Shown here: in pieces, positions 45,978 to 55,558 of the stretch | How the letters are laid out: the number at the start of each line of letters is the position of its first letter | How positions within the stretch are numbered: the first letter of the stretch is position 1 | Source of the DNA: Balneola vulgaris DSM 17893 | GTDB lineage: Bacteria > Bacteroidota > Rhodothermia > Balneolales > Balneolaceae | Reading direction: 5' to 3' | Length of the DNA: 64,000 nucleotides | Assembly (NCBI RefSeq): GCF_000375465.1 | Contig: NZ_AQXH01000005.1 | Span: 1 to 64,000 of the forward strand | Program-made: the position numbers and the translations under genes | The notes under the pieces: generated by a model | Told to the model about the DNA's origin: nothing | Seen by the model: the letters and a program-made list of their open reading frames with translations, nothing else | The model's database searches: none

Positions 45978-47957
45978 TTGCTACAACTTGAAAAGATATC
46001 CCTTTCTTTAGGTGAACGTGACCTTCTCGATGAAGTATCCACTCTTATCAATCCGGGAGAACGAATTGGTTTAGTTGGTCCCAATGGTGCGGGAAAATCT
46101 ACCCTGCTAAAAATCATTATGGGGCTACGTGAAGCCGATGGTGGCAAAGTGATATTGAGTAAAGAAGAGACCTTGGGTTACCTCCCACAGGATGGTGTTG
46201 ATCCTGATTTCACCCTAACGGTTGTAGAAGAAGTGGAAACGGTTTATAAACCACTTTTTGAGCTCGAACAGAAGGTTAAAGATTTACAGGTTCAGCTTGG
46301 AACCACAGCACCCGATTCAGCCGAGCACGAAAAACTAATGGAGCGCTATGGTGAGCTTCAAACAAAATTGGAAGCTTCAGGTTTATACACGCTTCGTTCT
46401 GATGTTGAAAAAGTGCTAATGGGATTAGGTTTCAAAGATAGTGACTTCAACCGCTCTACTTCTGAGTTCAGTGGGGGTTGGTTAATGCGTATAGCCTTGG
46501 CCAAACTGCTTCTTAAAAAGCCCACTTATTTACTGTTAGATGAGCCTACCAATCACTTGGATATCGAATCGCTACAATGGATGGAGAACTTCTTAAATAG
46601 CTATGAAGGCGCCGTAATTGTAGTATCTCACGATCGTGCTTTTTTAGATACCATTACCACCCGAACCCTGGCTCTTCGCAGGGGTTCATTAAGCGATTAC
46701 GCTGGTAACTACACCTACTATGAGAACAAGTGGGAAGAAGAACGCGAGCTTCTTATCAACGCCCAGAAAAACCAAGAAAAGCAGCTTAAGGAAACAGAAG
46801 AGTTTGTGGAACGCTTTCGATACAAAGCTTCCAAAGCACGACAAGTTCAAAGTCGCATTAAGCAGCTTGAGAAGATAGACCGTATTGAAGTTGAGGATGA
46901 ATTAGCCAACGTTTCATTTAGTTTTCCATCGCCCGAACGCAGTGGCTTGGTGGTGATGCGACTCGAGAATATCCAAAAAAGCTATGGCTCGAACGTAGTA
47001 TTCGATGGGCTTGATTATGAAATTGAACGCGGCGATAAAATTGCCGTTGTGGGTCCAAATGGGGCTGGTAAGTCTACCATGATCCGAATTCTAGCTGGCT
47101 TAGAAGAATTCCAAGGCGGAGACCGCATCGAAGGCCATAAAGTAAGTACCAATTACTTTGCACAGCATCAGGCCGAAGACTTAAACCTGAATAAAGACCC
47201 GCTCGAAATCATGATGGATGCGGGTTCCGGAGAAAAAGAAAGTCGACTTCGATCTATACTAGGTAGCTTTTTATTTACTGGCGACGATGTATTCAAAAAG
47301 GTAAAAGTATTATCAGGTGGTGAAAAGAGTCGGTTGGCCTTAGCAAAAATGTTACTGTCGCCTTCTAACTTTCTGATTTTTGATGAGCCTACCAACCACC
47401 TTGATATGAGCAGTAAGAACATCCTTCAGCAAGCCTTGCAGCAATATGAAGGAACCTGTGTGATTGTATCTCACGATAGGGCTTTCTTAGATCCTATCGT
47501 TACAAAAGTACTGGAAGTTCAACCACAACGCATCAAAACATACCTGGGCAACATCTCTTACTTCCTCGATAAAAAACGAGAAGAAGCAGAATTAGAGAAA
47601 TCCCAAAATGATGGCAATGGTTCAAGCGGAAGTAACAACTCTTCGTCGGACGACAAACCCGCACTTTCTAGAAAAGAAGAGCGACGTATTGAAGCGGAAC
47701 GCCGTAATGCTCTCAATAAGCGCATTGGACCGGTTAAAAAGAAACTTCAGCAAGTTGAAGAAGCCATTGAAAAAGCAGAAGAACGTAAGAATGAAATTGA
47801 AGCCATGATGGCTGAAACAGATTTCTATGACGATGCCGAAAAGGTGAAGAATACAACACTGGAATATGAACAATTAAAGATGGACCTTACAGCACACTAT
47901 TCGCAATGGGAAGAATACGCGAATAGGATTGAAGTTATAGAACAAGAGCTCTCATAA
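45978..47957 (+). CDS. ABC-F family ATPase
   Basis: 659 residues with two ABC domains in one chain and no membrane helices. GPNGAGKST occurs twice. The signatures are SGGWLMRIALAKLLL and SGGEKSRLALAKMLL, and the Walker B motifs LLLDEPTNHLD and LIFDEPTNHLD. A charged linker separates the domains and a long C-terminal coiled coil ends the protein (about 560-659). Such proteins act on the ribosome (Uup/EttA-like factors). A resistance role is not indicated. The start is TTG at 45978: there is no in-frame ATG before the first Walker A. Confidence 0.92.
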   Translation: MLQLEKISLSLGERDLLDEVSTLINPGERIGLVGPNGAGKSTLLKIIMGLREADGGKVILSKEETLGYLPQDGVDPDFTLTVVEEVETVYKPLFELEQKVKDLQVQLGTTAPDSAEHEKLMERYGELQTKLEASGLYTLRSDVEKVLMGLGFKDSDFNRSTSEFSGGWLMRIALAKLLLKKPTYLLLDEPTNHLDIESLQWMENFLNSYEGAVIVVSHDRAFLDTITTRTLALRRGSLSDYAGNYTYYENKWEEERELLINAQKNQEKQLKETEEFVERFRYKASKARQVQSRIKQLEKIDRIEVEDELANVSFSFPSPERSGLVVMRLENIQKSYGSNVVFDGLDYEIERGDKIAVVGPNGAGKSTMIRILAGLEEFQGGDRIEGHKVSTNYFAQHQAEDLNLNKDPLEIMMDAGSGEKESRLRSILGSFLFTGDDVFKKVKVLSGGEKSRLALAKMLLSPSNFLIFDEPTNHLDMSSKNILQQALQQYEGTCVIVSHDRAFLDPIVTKVLEVQPQRIKTYLGNISYFLDKKREEAELEKSQNDGNGSSGSNNSSSDDKPALSRKEERRIEAERRNALNKRIGPVKKKLQQVEEAIEKAEERKNEIEAMMAETDFYDDAEKVKNTTLEYEQLKMDLTAHYSQWEEYANRIEVIEQELS

Positions 47958-48515
47958 ATGGTACAACTACGTCTGGCTTTCGTATGGATAGCAATGGTGG
48001 CAGTAACCCTAGGTTGCTCTACTTCTAATAACACGATTCAAGATCAACCTGTTGAAGAACCCTCACCTACCCCACCGGTTCAACAGGAAAAAGTAGCCCC
48101 TCTTCACGAAATACGAGTTTTTATCAATGAACGAGTGGAATATATCTTTGTTAAGGAAGAAGGAAACTGGGAGGGGATTGTAAAACAGTATAGCACTAAC
48201 AATCCTGATACTCGTCAGCTTGTAAGAACCATAGCTATCGAGCCTACCCAAGGCTGGGAAGACTTTGAGTTTATCTTAGAAGCGCTAGATATCTACGACA
48301 TGGAAGATCAATCAAAGATTGAAAGCCGAAAATCAGGTCCAGTTACCAATATCTCAAGATCTTATAGAGTCAAGATCACAAAAGATGGTAAAACGCATAC
48401 CTATCATTACTTCAATCCTGAAGCCGAAATGATTGACCATTGGCAGTCGCAACAAGTAGCTACTTTTGGCACCTATCTAGCCACCGAAATCAAAGTGATT
48501 GAAGAGGGGAGTTAA
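47958..48515 (+). CDS. Putative lipoprotein of unknown function
   Basis: 185 residues. The N-terminal segment MVQLRLAFVWIAMVAVTLGC ends in a lipobox (LGC), so the protein is probably lipid-anchored at Cys20. A Pro/Glu-rich linker and a beta-rich domain follow. I recognise no family. Its ATG follows the ABC-F stop codon with zero spacing, so it is translated from the same mRNA by reinitiation. A bidirectional terminator follows the gene. Confidence 0.75.
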   Translation: MVQLRLAFVWIAMVAVTLGCSTSNNTIQDQPVEEPSPTPPVQQEKVAPLHEIRVFINERVEYIFVKEEGNWEGIVKQYSTNNPDTRQLVRTIAIEPTQGWEDFEFILEALDIYDMEDQSKIESRKSGPVTNISRSYRVKITKDGKTHTYHYFNPEAEMIDHWQSQQVATFGTYLATEIKVIEEGS

Positions 48516-48520
48516 AGTAA

Positions 48521-48546
48521 AAAGCCTCGAAAATTTCCGAGGCTTT
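48521..48546. terminator. Short bidirectional terminator-like hairpin
   Basis: AAAGCCTCG / CGAGGCTTT (48521-48529 with 48538-48546), 9 perfect pairs and an 8-base loop, between the convergent lipoprotein and VOC genes. The T-runs are short on both sides, so efficiency is uncertain. Confidence 0.6.
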
Positions 48547-48563
48547 ATAAACTATACCGCCAT

Positions 48564-48989
48564 TTAGGTAGCAAAAATCTGGCTTTTGTCGCCAAATGCT
48601 TTGAACTCGAGGGCGTTACCACTTGGGTCTAAGAAAAACATAGTAGCTTGCTCACCCGGCTCACCTTTAAAGCGCACATAAGGCTCAATTATAAAATCTA
48701 TACCCGCATTTTTTACACGCTCTGCAAGTGCTTCCCATTCATCCATATCGATAATAACCCCAAAATGACGAACCGGAACTCCTTTTCCATCCACCGCATT
48801 GGTAGCAGACTTCCCCGCTTCTTCTGGACTTAAATGTGCTACCACTTGATGTCCCCACATATTGAAATCAATCCACTGATCCGAACTACGGCCCGTGCTA
48901 CAGCCTAAGATTTCAGTATAAAAAGTATGTGTTTCCTTTAAATCGGAAACCGGAAAAGCTAAATGAAAGGGTGCGATTGTTGAACTCAT
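48564..48989 (-). CDS. VOC superfamily (glyoxalase-like) protein
   Basis: 141 residues with paired beta-alpha-beta-beta-beta modules. [22 protein letters not shown] begins module 1 with its conserved His. [22 protein letters not shown] begins module 2 with a further His, and [15 protein letters not shown] supplies a Glu metal ligand. The metal-binding set His-His-Glu is therefore plausible. Substrate is unknown: dioxygenase, glyoxalase or resistance proteins share this fold. It is divergent from the alpha/beta hydrolase gene. Confidence 0.85.
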   Translation of the reverse strand: MSSTIAPFHLAFPVSDLKETHTFYTEILGCSTGRSSDQWIDFNMWGHQVVAHLSPEEAGKSATNAVDGKGVPVRHFGVIIDMDEWEALAERVKNAGIDFIIEPYVRFKGEPGEQATMFFLDPSGNALEFKAFGDKSQIFAT

Positions 48990-49089
48990 TATAAAATCAT
49001 TCTGTTAGTTTGTTCTATTTCACGAGAATGTACACTTTATTTTTTGTTTTGTGTACCGTCTCAATCACTTGTTCATATAAAAGTTAGCC

Positions 49090-49845
49090 ATGCCATCTAA
49101 AAAAATTACATTCACTGGATCTCAAGGACATAAACTTTCGGCTAAAATGGATTTGCCCGAGGGTGAACCCAAAGCCTATGCTTTATTTGCACACTGTTTT
49201 ACCTGCTCCAAAGATCTTAAAGCGGTTGGCAATATCACTACTTCACTCGCTGAAATTGGCTATGCTACTTTACGGTTCGATTTCACAGGGTTAGGTCAAA
49301 GTTCAGGGGATTTTGAAGACACCAACTTCTCATCCAATATAGACGACTTGATCGCGGCTTATGAGTTTATGCAGCAAGAGTACCAAGCTCCTTCTGTGCT
49401 TATTGGTCACTCATTAGGGGGTGCTGCCGTGCTTCAGGCTGCACACAAAATGGACAAAGTACAAGCAGTGGCCACAATTGCCGCACCAGCCGACCCCTCA
49501 CATGTGATAGAAAATTTTGAGATGAACTTGGAGGAAATCATGGAAAAAGGAGAAGCTAAAGTTCAACTCGAAGGTCGCCCATTTGTGATTAAGAAGCAGT
49601 TCATTGAAGACCTTGAAAAAGAACGGATGGAGCATACCATTAGCTCACTCAAACGAGCACTTATCATCTTTCACTCCCCAATCGATAACACCGTAGGCAT
49701 TGATAACGCCTCTCAGATCTTCAACGCTGCAAAGCATCCACGGAGTTTTATATCTTTAGATACTGCCGATCACTTGCTTTCAAATAAAAGTGATAGCCTA
49801 TATGTGGGCAAAGTTTTAGGTACATGGGCCGAACGCTATATCTGA
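49090..49845 (+). CDS. Alpha/beta hydrolase
   Basis: 251 residues, no signal peptide. LFAHCFTCSKD holds the oxyanion-strand region, FDFTGLGQSSGD follows, and VLIGHSLGGAAVL carries the nucleophile serine. HSPIDNTVGI probably supplies the aspartate and DTADHLLSN the histidine. In many bacteria this hydrolase is fused to an OsmC domain; here the protein ends after the hydrolase and no OsmC gene follows. Substrate unknown. Confidence 0.85.
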   Translation: MPSKKITFTGSQGHKLSAKMDLPEGEPKAYALFAHCFTCSKDLKAVGNITTSLAEIGYATLRFDFTGLGQSSGDFEDTNFSSNIDDLIAAYEFMQQEYQAPSVLIGHSLGGAAVLQAAHKMDKVQAVATIAAPADPSHVIENFEMNLEEIMEKGEAKVQLEGRPFVIKKQFIEDLEKERMEHTISSLKRALIIFHSPIDNTVGIDNASQIFNAAKHPRSFISLDTADHLLSNKSDSLYVGKVLGTWAERYI

Positions 49846-49910
49846 TGTAATTTCAGCAGAGCCTAAAGCTTTAATAGAAATCGATTTCAAAAAAAGCTTT
49901 ACATTCCTGC

Positions 49911-50837
49911 ATGACGGAAACTATAGACGCACTACGACTTAACCTTGGTAACGACGGGCTTATGGTGATGAATGTATCACTAGCCGTTATCATGTTTGGG
50001 GTAGCCCTTGAGCTAACTATACAAGATTTCAAAGACATCGCGAAAAACCCTAAAGCAACTTTTTTAGGGTCTGCTTCACAGTTTATACTCTTACCCCTTT
50101 TAACCTTCGTGCTTGTTTGGATTATGGAACCCGCACCAAGTATTGCTTTAGGCATGATGATGGTTGCGGCTTGTCCGGGGGGCAACATCTCTAATTTCTT
50201 TTCCCTACTAGCGCGTGGCAATGCAGCGCTCTCGGTGAGTATGACAGCCATCGCAACTTTATTCGCCATTATATTAACTCCATTAAATTTCACTTTGTGG
50301 GCCAGTCTATATCCCCCAACTCAAGCTATACTACAGGAAATAAGCTTAGACTTAGCCAAGGTATTCGAAATCATCGTTCTTATTCTCGGGGTTCCACTTG
50401 TTTTAGGAATGATAGTGCGACATACGAAACCGGTGATTGCAGAGAAATTGAGCCCATGGATAAAAGGTTTTGGTGTTGTATTTTTTGCGGGTTTTGTGAT
50501 TGTAGCATTCATGATGAACTTTGACAGTTTCATTCAATATGTGGAGTTTGTATTTCTAATTGTAATGATACATAATGCAGTAGCTTTAGGCTCTGGGTAT
50601 GGAATAGCTGCTTTAGCTGGCTTACCGTACGCTGATCGAAAATCAATATCTATAGAAACGGGCATTCAAAACTCAGGGCTCGGGTTACTTTTAATTTTTA
50701 ATTTCTTTGATGGACTGGGCGGTATGGCCTTAATCACTGCTTGGTGGGGTATTTGGCATATCTTAGCAGGACTAACATTAGGTTGGTACTGGTCGGTTGG
50801 TAAAAAATCAATTCAACGCGTACTTACAAATGCGTAA
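49911..50837 (+). CDS. Bile acid:sodium symporter family transporter
   Basis: 308 residues with 8-9 helices. VMFGVALELTIQDFKDIAKNP, MMVAACPGGNISNFFSLLARGNAALSVSMTAI and ETGIQNSGLGLLLIF are the BASS-family signatures, including the Gly-Gly-Asn and Gln-Asn Na+-site regions. Marine bacteria are unlikely to import bile acids; sulfated or carboxylated organic anions are more plausible. Its last codons overlap the start of the acyltransferase gene by 8 bases. Confidence 0.88.
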   Translation: MTETIDALRLNLGNDGLMVMNVSLAVIMFGVALELTIQDFKDIAKNPKATFLGSASQFILLPLLTFVLVWIMEPAPSIALGMMMVAACPGGNISNFFSLLARGNAALSVSMTAIATLFAIILTPLNFTLWASLYPPTQAILQEISLDLAKVFEIIVLILGVPLVLGMIVRHTKPVIAEKLSPWIKGFGVVFFAGFVIVAFMMNFDSFIQYVEFVFLIVMIHNAVALGSGYGIAALAGLPYADRKSISIETGIQNSGLGLLLIFNFFDGLGGMALITAWWGIWHILAGLTLGWYWSVGKKSIQRVLTNA

Positions 50838-52110
50838 AAACTTCTTATGGTATCACGCTATTCGCTATGGAGTAGCAGGAACAGGTTTAAAATTATTCTA
50901 CAAAAAGATTCGAATAGACAACAAAAAGAAGGTTTATAAGGACAAGCCTTTATTGTTGGTACCGAATCATCAGAATTCCTTTATGGATGCAATGCTGATT
51001 ACTACCAATCTGCATCGTAGCACCTCTTTTCTAACCAGAGCAAAGGCATTCAACACTCCTTTTATGAACTGGTTTTTGCGTTCATTAAACATGTTACCGG
51101 TTTATAGAGTGCGTGATGGGATGAGCAGTATCCAAAAGAACAATGCCATTTTTCAACGTTGTGTAGATCTATTGTCAGACAATGAATGCGTGCTGATTTT
51201 CGCGGAAGCTAATCATGATTTACGCCGAAGGTTACGTCCACTGAGTAAAGGGTTTACTCGCATTGCCTTTGATGCTGAAATTCAAAACAACTGGGAGTTA
51301 GATTTATACATTCAACCTGTTGGGGTAAACTACAGCGACCATCAATTATCTCGAAATGAAGTACGAGTGGTGTATGGAGATCCAATTCGTGTAGCTGATT
51401 TCAAAGATATTTATGAGGAAGATGAGCGTAAAGCTGCGAATGCACTTAAAAATGCAGTAGCCGAGAATCTGAAACCAATCATCATGCATGTGCAGAAACT
51501 TGACCAATACCCATTGGCTAAAGTAGCACTAGATGAACTTGAGCCCGTGCGAAAGAAAGTCGCTGACCCAGAGTACATGAATGCATTAGTGGCCAAAGTT
51601 GAAGCAGACCATACTCCCGAACTCATTCAAACAGCGGAAGAAATTTTGGAGACGGCTTCTGAATACGATCTAAACATTCGAAGGATTGCGGATGTTAAAA
51701 AACCACGTTGGAAACAAATTCTTCTTGCGCCCCTCTACTTCCTAGTTTGGATAAATAATGTAATTCCCTATCAACCCGTGCGAAGTGTTGTACGTGATAA
51801 AATCAAAGACAAAGCCTTTGACGCATCCATAAAATTCGTACTTGGGCTTACCCTATTCCCACTTTTTTATCTTTTTGTAACCATTATACTGCTGATAGCA
51901 GGAGTGCCTTTTTGGTATACTTTAGGCTACTTAGCATTTAGTTTAGCTACCTCTACCATGTTTAAAAGTGGTAATGAAGTATTACGCGACTTCAAACAAA
52001 ATAAAAAGATCAAAGAATTTTCTTCGAAACATCCAGAGGTATATAACACTCTTGTTAAAAAGATTAAAACTATTCAAAACTATAGAGAACGACTTGTTTC
52101 TAGTGAATGA
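50830..52110 (+). CDS. PlsC-type 1-acylglycerol-phosphate acyltransferase-like protein
   Basis: About 426 residues from the ATG at 50830, inside the last codons of the upstream transporter. VPNHQNSFMDAM is the H-X4-D catalytic motif near residue 48. IFAEANHDLRRRLRPLSKGFTRIA corresponds to the phosphate-binding block. Two C-terminal membrane helices (about 330-390) follow. It is longer than standard PlsC (about 240) because of the extra helical C-terminal half. It probably acylates a glycerophospholipid or a related lipid. Longer in-frame starts would duplicate the transporter's coding sequence. Confidence 0.82.
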   Translation: MRKNFLWYHAIRYGVAGTGLKLFYKKIRIDNKKKVYKDKPLLLVPNHQNSFMDAMLITTNLHRSTSFLTRAKAFNTPFMNWFLRSLNMLPVYRVRDGMSSIQKNNAIFQRCVDLLSDNECVLIFAEANHDLRRRLRPLSKGFTRIAFDAEIQNNWELDLYIQPVGVNYSDHQLSRNEVRVVYGDPIRVADFKDIYEEDERKAANALKNAVAENLKPIIMHVQKLDQYPLAKVALDELEPVRKKVADPEYMNALVAKVEADHTPELIQTAEEILETASEYDLNIRRIADVKKPRWKQILLAPLYFLVWINNVIPYQPVRSVVRDKIKDKAFDASIKFVLGLTLFPLFYLFVTIILLIAGVPFWYTLGYLAFSLATSTMFKSGNEVLRDFKQNKKIKEFSSKHPEVYNTLVKKIKTIQNYRERLVSSE

Positions 52111-52164
52111 ATGAATTTTTTTCACTGTTAAAAGTATAAAATCAATAACTAACAAAATTCCCTC

Positions 52165-52701
52165 ATGAAGAACTTATTGCTCATAGCATTATGCATTACC
52201 ATGTTTTCTTGTACTCAAAAAGAAGAAGTCATGTATGTAAAAGAATTTGACGGCCCTGAAATAACTAAAGCCATCGCTACTGTACATCCTGTTGGTGAAA
52301 GCGGTGTATCTGGCACAGTAACCTTTGAAAAAGGTACCGAAGGGGTAACCGTTTCTGCCTCAATTAGCGGACTTGAAGCTGGCAAACATGGTTTCCACAT
52401 TCACCAATATGGCGACTGCTCTGCAGCTGACGGAACTTCAGCAGGTGGACATTATAACCCTGAAGATGCTCCTCATAACGATCCTGATGCCAACAAACGT
52501 CATGTAGGCGATATGGGTAATTTGGAAAGTGACGGTGAGAATGCTACAACTTCACTCACCTATACTGATAACCGAATTCATCTCATGGAGATTGTAGGTC
52601 GTGGAATAATCATTCATGCCGGAGAAGATGATTTTGAATCTCAACCATCCGGTGATGCAGGTGCACGTATTGCTTGCGGGGTAATCGGAATTACCGAATA
52701 A
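52165..52701 (+). CDS. sodC: Superoxide dismutase [Cu-Zn], lipoprotein
   Basis: 178 residues. MKNLLLIALCITMFSC is a lipoprotein signal with Cys16 as anchor, so the enzyme is periplasmic and membrane-attached. Metal ligands are visible: HGFHIHQYGDCS (two Cu histidines), GGHYNP and RHVGDMGN (bridging and Zn ligands), and IIIHAGEDD (Cu histidine). Both disulfide cysteines appear present (GDCS and ARIACG). It protects against periplasmic superoxide. It is monocistronic with a strong downstream terminator. Confidence 0.93.
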   Translation: MKNLLLIALCITMFSCTQKEEVMYVKEFDGPEITKAIATVHPVGESGVSGTVTFEKGTEGVTVSASISGLEAGKHGFHIHQYGDCSAADGTSAGGHYNPEDAPHNDPDANKRHVGDMGNLESDGENATTSLTYTDNRIHLMEIVGRGIIIHAGEDDFESQPSGDAGARIACGVIGITE

Positions 52702-52735
52702 CCTACTTCTTGTATTATATTTTTTATTTGATACA

Positions 52736-52772
52736 AAAAAAGCCTTGTACTCTTTCGAATACAAGGCTTTTT
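52736..52772. terminator. Bidirectional intrinsic terminator (sodC / glyS)
   Basis: Hairpin AAAAAGCCTTGTA / TACAAGGCTTTTT (arms ending 52749 and starting 52760), 13 pairs, with A- and T-runs making it usable from both convergent genes. Confidence 0.88.
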
Positions 52773-52797
52773 AATTTCTAAAGGTGAATGTAGATCC

Positions 52798-54246
52798 CTA
52801 GTTCGGTTTCCAGTTATTCATTCCTGTTCTAATCACATCTGCTACTTTATCTAGAGGCACACGTTCTTGGCTCATGTCATCTCGATGCCTAATGGTTACG
52901 GTGTCGTCTTCTAAACCATCGAAATCTACCGTGATACAGAATGGAGTACCTGCTTCGTCTAAACGGCGGTAACGCTTACCGATAGAACCTGACTCATCGT
53001 ATTGAACCGAGAATTCTTCACGTAATTCCATTTCCAGTTTTTTAGCAACTTCCTGCAGAGCGGGCTTTTTGATCAGTGGGAAAATACCTACTTGTACAGG
53101 AGCTAACTTAGGATGCAGTTTAAGAACTACGCGCTTATCGCCATCTACTTCTTCCTCACGGTATGCATCACACAGCACCATTAACGTTAAACGATCTAAC
53201 CCAACCGAAGTCTCAATTACATAGGGGATGTATCTCTTTTGATTCTTCTGATCAAAGTACTCCATTTTTTTACCCGAGTACTCTTGATGCTGCTTTAAAT
53301 CAAAATCAGAACGGTTATGGATTCCTTCAACTTCCTGCCAGCCAATTGGATATTTATACTGAATATCAGCTGCAGCACGAGCATAATGGGCAAGTTTATC
53401 ATCTGGATGTGGAGCGGTGCGCAAGTGTTCTTCGCGAATACCAATGCTCTTATGCCAAGCCAATCGTTTTTCTAACCACTCTTCATAAGATGCTTCATCC
53501 GTACCAGGTTCAACAAAATATTGCATTTCCATCTGCTCAAATTCACGCATTCGGAATACAAACTGACGAGCTACTACTTCATTTCTGAAAGCTTTCCCCG
53601 TTTGTGCAATTCCAAAAGGTACCGACACTCGGCTTGTGTCCATTACGTTCTTGTAGTTCACAAAAATACCTTGAGCCGTCTCAGGGCGTAGGTACACCCC
53701 ATCTTCTTCACTTGAAGTAGCTCCAAATTGAGTCTTAAACATCAAATTGAATTGGCGAACTTCTGTCCAATCAAAAGCGCCAGAATCTGGAGAACGGATT
53801 TCATTTTCGATGATAATATCATATAAATCTTCTGTTAAACTCTTTCGAGTTCCAGAAGTATCTAAGAGCTCTTGAATCTCTTTCGCTTTATCCTCTTTGC
53901 CATCTTTTTCCAACTTCATGATATACTGCTCAATGAGCATATCCGCGCGGTAGCGTTTCTTCGATTGCTTATCATCAATCATTGGATCGTTAAACCCCCC
54001 CACGTGCCCACTGGCTTCCCAAACTTTTGGGTGCATGAAAATAGCGGCATCAATCCCCACTACATTATCATGTCTACGAGTCATCTCTTTCCACCAAGCA
54101 TTGCGGATGTTACGCTTCAGCTCTACACCGAGGGGGCCGTAATCGTATACCGCACTAAGGCCTCCATAAATTTCAGAGGATTGAAAAATGAAACCACGTG
54201 CTTTTGCTAGCGAAACAATCTTATCCAGACTATCTAAATTCGACAT
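52798..54246 (-). CDS. glyS: Glycine--tRNA ligase, homodimeric type
   Basis: 482 residues, class II, the eukaryote/archaea-like alpha2 form rather than the bacterial alpha2beta2 GlyQ/GlyS. RGFIFQSSEIYGGLSAVYDYGPLG at the start, MFKTQFGATSSEEDGVYLRPETAQGIF, and FRNEVVARQFVFRMREFEQMEMQYF are the family blocks. TSVGLDRLTL is motif 3, and a C-terminal anticodon-binding domain follows. One chain suffices, so no alpha-subunit gene is expected. Confidence 0.94.
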   Translation of the reverse strand: MSNLDSLDKIVSLAKARGFIFQSSEIYGGLSAVYDYGPLGVELKRNIRNAWWKEMTRRHDNVVGIDAAIFMHPKVWEASGHVGGFNDPMIDDKQSKKRYRADMLIEQYIMKLEKDGKEDKAKEIQELLDTSGTRKSLTEDLYDIIIENEIRSPDSGAFDWTEVRQFNLMFKTQFGATSSEEDGVYLRPETAQGIFVNYKNVMDTSRVSVPFGIAQTGKAFRNEVVARQFVFRMREFEQMEMQYFVEPGTDEASYEEWLEKRLAWHKSIGIREEHLRTAPHPDDKLAHYARAAADIQYKYPIGWQEVEGIHNRSDFDLKQHQEYSGKKMEYFDQKNQKRYIPYVIETSVGLDRLTLMVLCDAYREEEVDGDKRVVLKLHPKLAPVQVGIFPLIKKPALQEVAKKLEMELREEFSVQYDESGSIGKRYRRLDEAGTPFCITVDFDGLEDDTVTIRHRDDMSQERVPLDKVADVIRTGMNNWKPN

Positions 54247-54443
54247 GAAAAATTTTCTGATTTTTGAATTTGATGTAAGCCTATAAGATAGGAATTTGAT
54301 AACACTCTTATGAAGACATTTTGCAGACGTTGAGGCTTCATTAATTGCTTGTTTAAACCCCTAACATTATTCAGCATCCCGTAAAATGAAATGGTATTTT
54401 TAGCCTTTTAAATTAAACCATTCAATCTATTACAACTTCGAAC

Positions 54444-55493
54444 ATGAAAGTCGGAATTTTAGGTGCTACTGGCGCCGTTGGCCAAAAATTTATTCGTTTA
54501 CTGCAAAACCATCCTTGGTTTGAAATCTGTGCACTGGGTGCATCAGAGCGCTCTGCAGGTAAACGTTATAAACAGGCTGCCAATTGGGTAGAAGATGTAC
54601 CCCTTCCGAATCACATTGCAGAGATGACGGTTGCAACCTGTGAACCCTCTGCTTTTAGTGAAGTTGATTTCGTTTTTTCAGGCTTAGATTCTTCCGTTGC
54701 CACAGCAATTGAAGGAGCCTTTGCTCGAGCAGGCATTCCGGTGATATCAAATGCTAAGAACTATAGAATGGATAATTCGGTGCCTTTACTGGTGCCCGAG
54801 GTTAACCCAGAGCACATCGCACTCATTCAAAGCCAGTCGTTCACCGAAGATGGAAGCGGATGGATTGTTACCAACCCAAACTGTGTAGCGGTACCGCTCT
54901 CATTAGCGTTGAATCCTTTGCATAAAGAATTTGGTATCGAAACGGTTGTGTTAACGACTATGCAAGCCGTTTCTGGTGCGGGATACCCAGGGGTTCCAAG
55001 CTTAGATATCCTTGGAAATGTAGTTCCATTCATATCTGGTGAAGAACCTAAAATTGCTCCTGAAACTCAAAAACTGCTAGCCACTTTAAATAATGGCGAA
55101 TTAGATGAGCCTCATTTTGCTTTACAAGCAACGGCCACTCGTGTGCCTTCCATCAATGGGCATATGATTTCAGCTACGGTGAAGTTTAAACGCACTCCTA
55201 AAAACATTAATGAAGTTAAAGAGGCCATTCAATCTTGGGAAAACCCTATTGCTGAATTAAACCTCCCCTCTTCACCTTCTGAAGTTATCAAATTGCATGA
55301 AGAAGAACGCTACCCACAACCACGCCTTCATGCCGACCAAGAAGGAGGCATGCAATTGCATATGGGAAGATTACGTATGGCGGAAGTATTCGATATCAGT
55401 TTTGTTGCTATGGCTCATAATACTATCCGTGGAGCTGCAGGTGGAGCTATACTTAATGCTGAACTCCTTTATAAAAAAGGAATTCTAAAATAG
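54444..55493 (+). CDS. asd: Aspartate-semialdehyde dehydrogenase, archaeal/fungal-type
   Basis: 349 residues. GILGATGAVGQKFIRLL is the NADP-binding start, and ICALGASERSAGKRYKQAANW and VFSGLDSSVA follow. VTNPNCVAVPLSLAL has the catalytic cysteine at 147. The GASxRSAGKxY and NPEH segments are those of the archaeal/fungal ASADH group rather than the classical bacterial Asd. It forms aspartate semialdehyde for DAP, lysine, threonine and methionine. It stands alone with its own terminator; lysC and lysA are elsewhere in the window. Confidence 0.9.
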   Translation: MKVGILGATGAVGQKFIRLLQNHPWFEICALGASERSAGKRYKQAANWVEDVPLPNHIAEMTVATCEPSAFSEVDFVFSGLDSSVATAIEGAFARAGIPVISNAKNYRMDNSVPLLVPEVNPEHIALIQSQSFTEDGSGWIVTNPNCVAVPLSLALNPLHKEFGIETVVLTTMQAVSGAGYPGVPSLDILGNVVPFISGEEPKIAPETQKLLATLNNGELDEPHFALQATATRVPSINGHMISATVKFKRTPKNINEVKEAIQSWENPIAELNLPSSPSEVIKLHEEERYPQPRLHADQEGGMQLHMGRLRMAEVFDISFVAMAHNTIRGAAGGAILNAELLYKKGILK

Positions 55494-55515
55494 CTTAACC
55501 TTGAATTTAAATGAA

Positions 55516-55544
55516 GGGTGCTATTAACAATGGCACCCTTTTTT
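55516..55544 (+). terminator. Intrinsic terminator after asd
   Basis: GGGTGC / GCACCC (55516-55521 with 55533-55538) with a partly paired loop, followed by six Ts. It lies 22 bases after the asd stop codon. Confidence 0.8.
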
Positions 55545-55558
55545 ATTTTATAGAAGTA

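Noticed and set aside
45978-47957. Antibiotic-resistance ABC-F protein
   Set aside because: Architecture fits housekeeping ribosomal ABC-F factors and there is no resistance context; the interdomain linker cannot be classified by eye.
53163-53588. 141-codon plus-strand frame inside glyS
   Set aside because: Antisense shadow of a conserved synthetase; composition is implausible and there is no separate start context.
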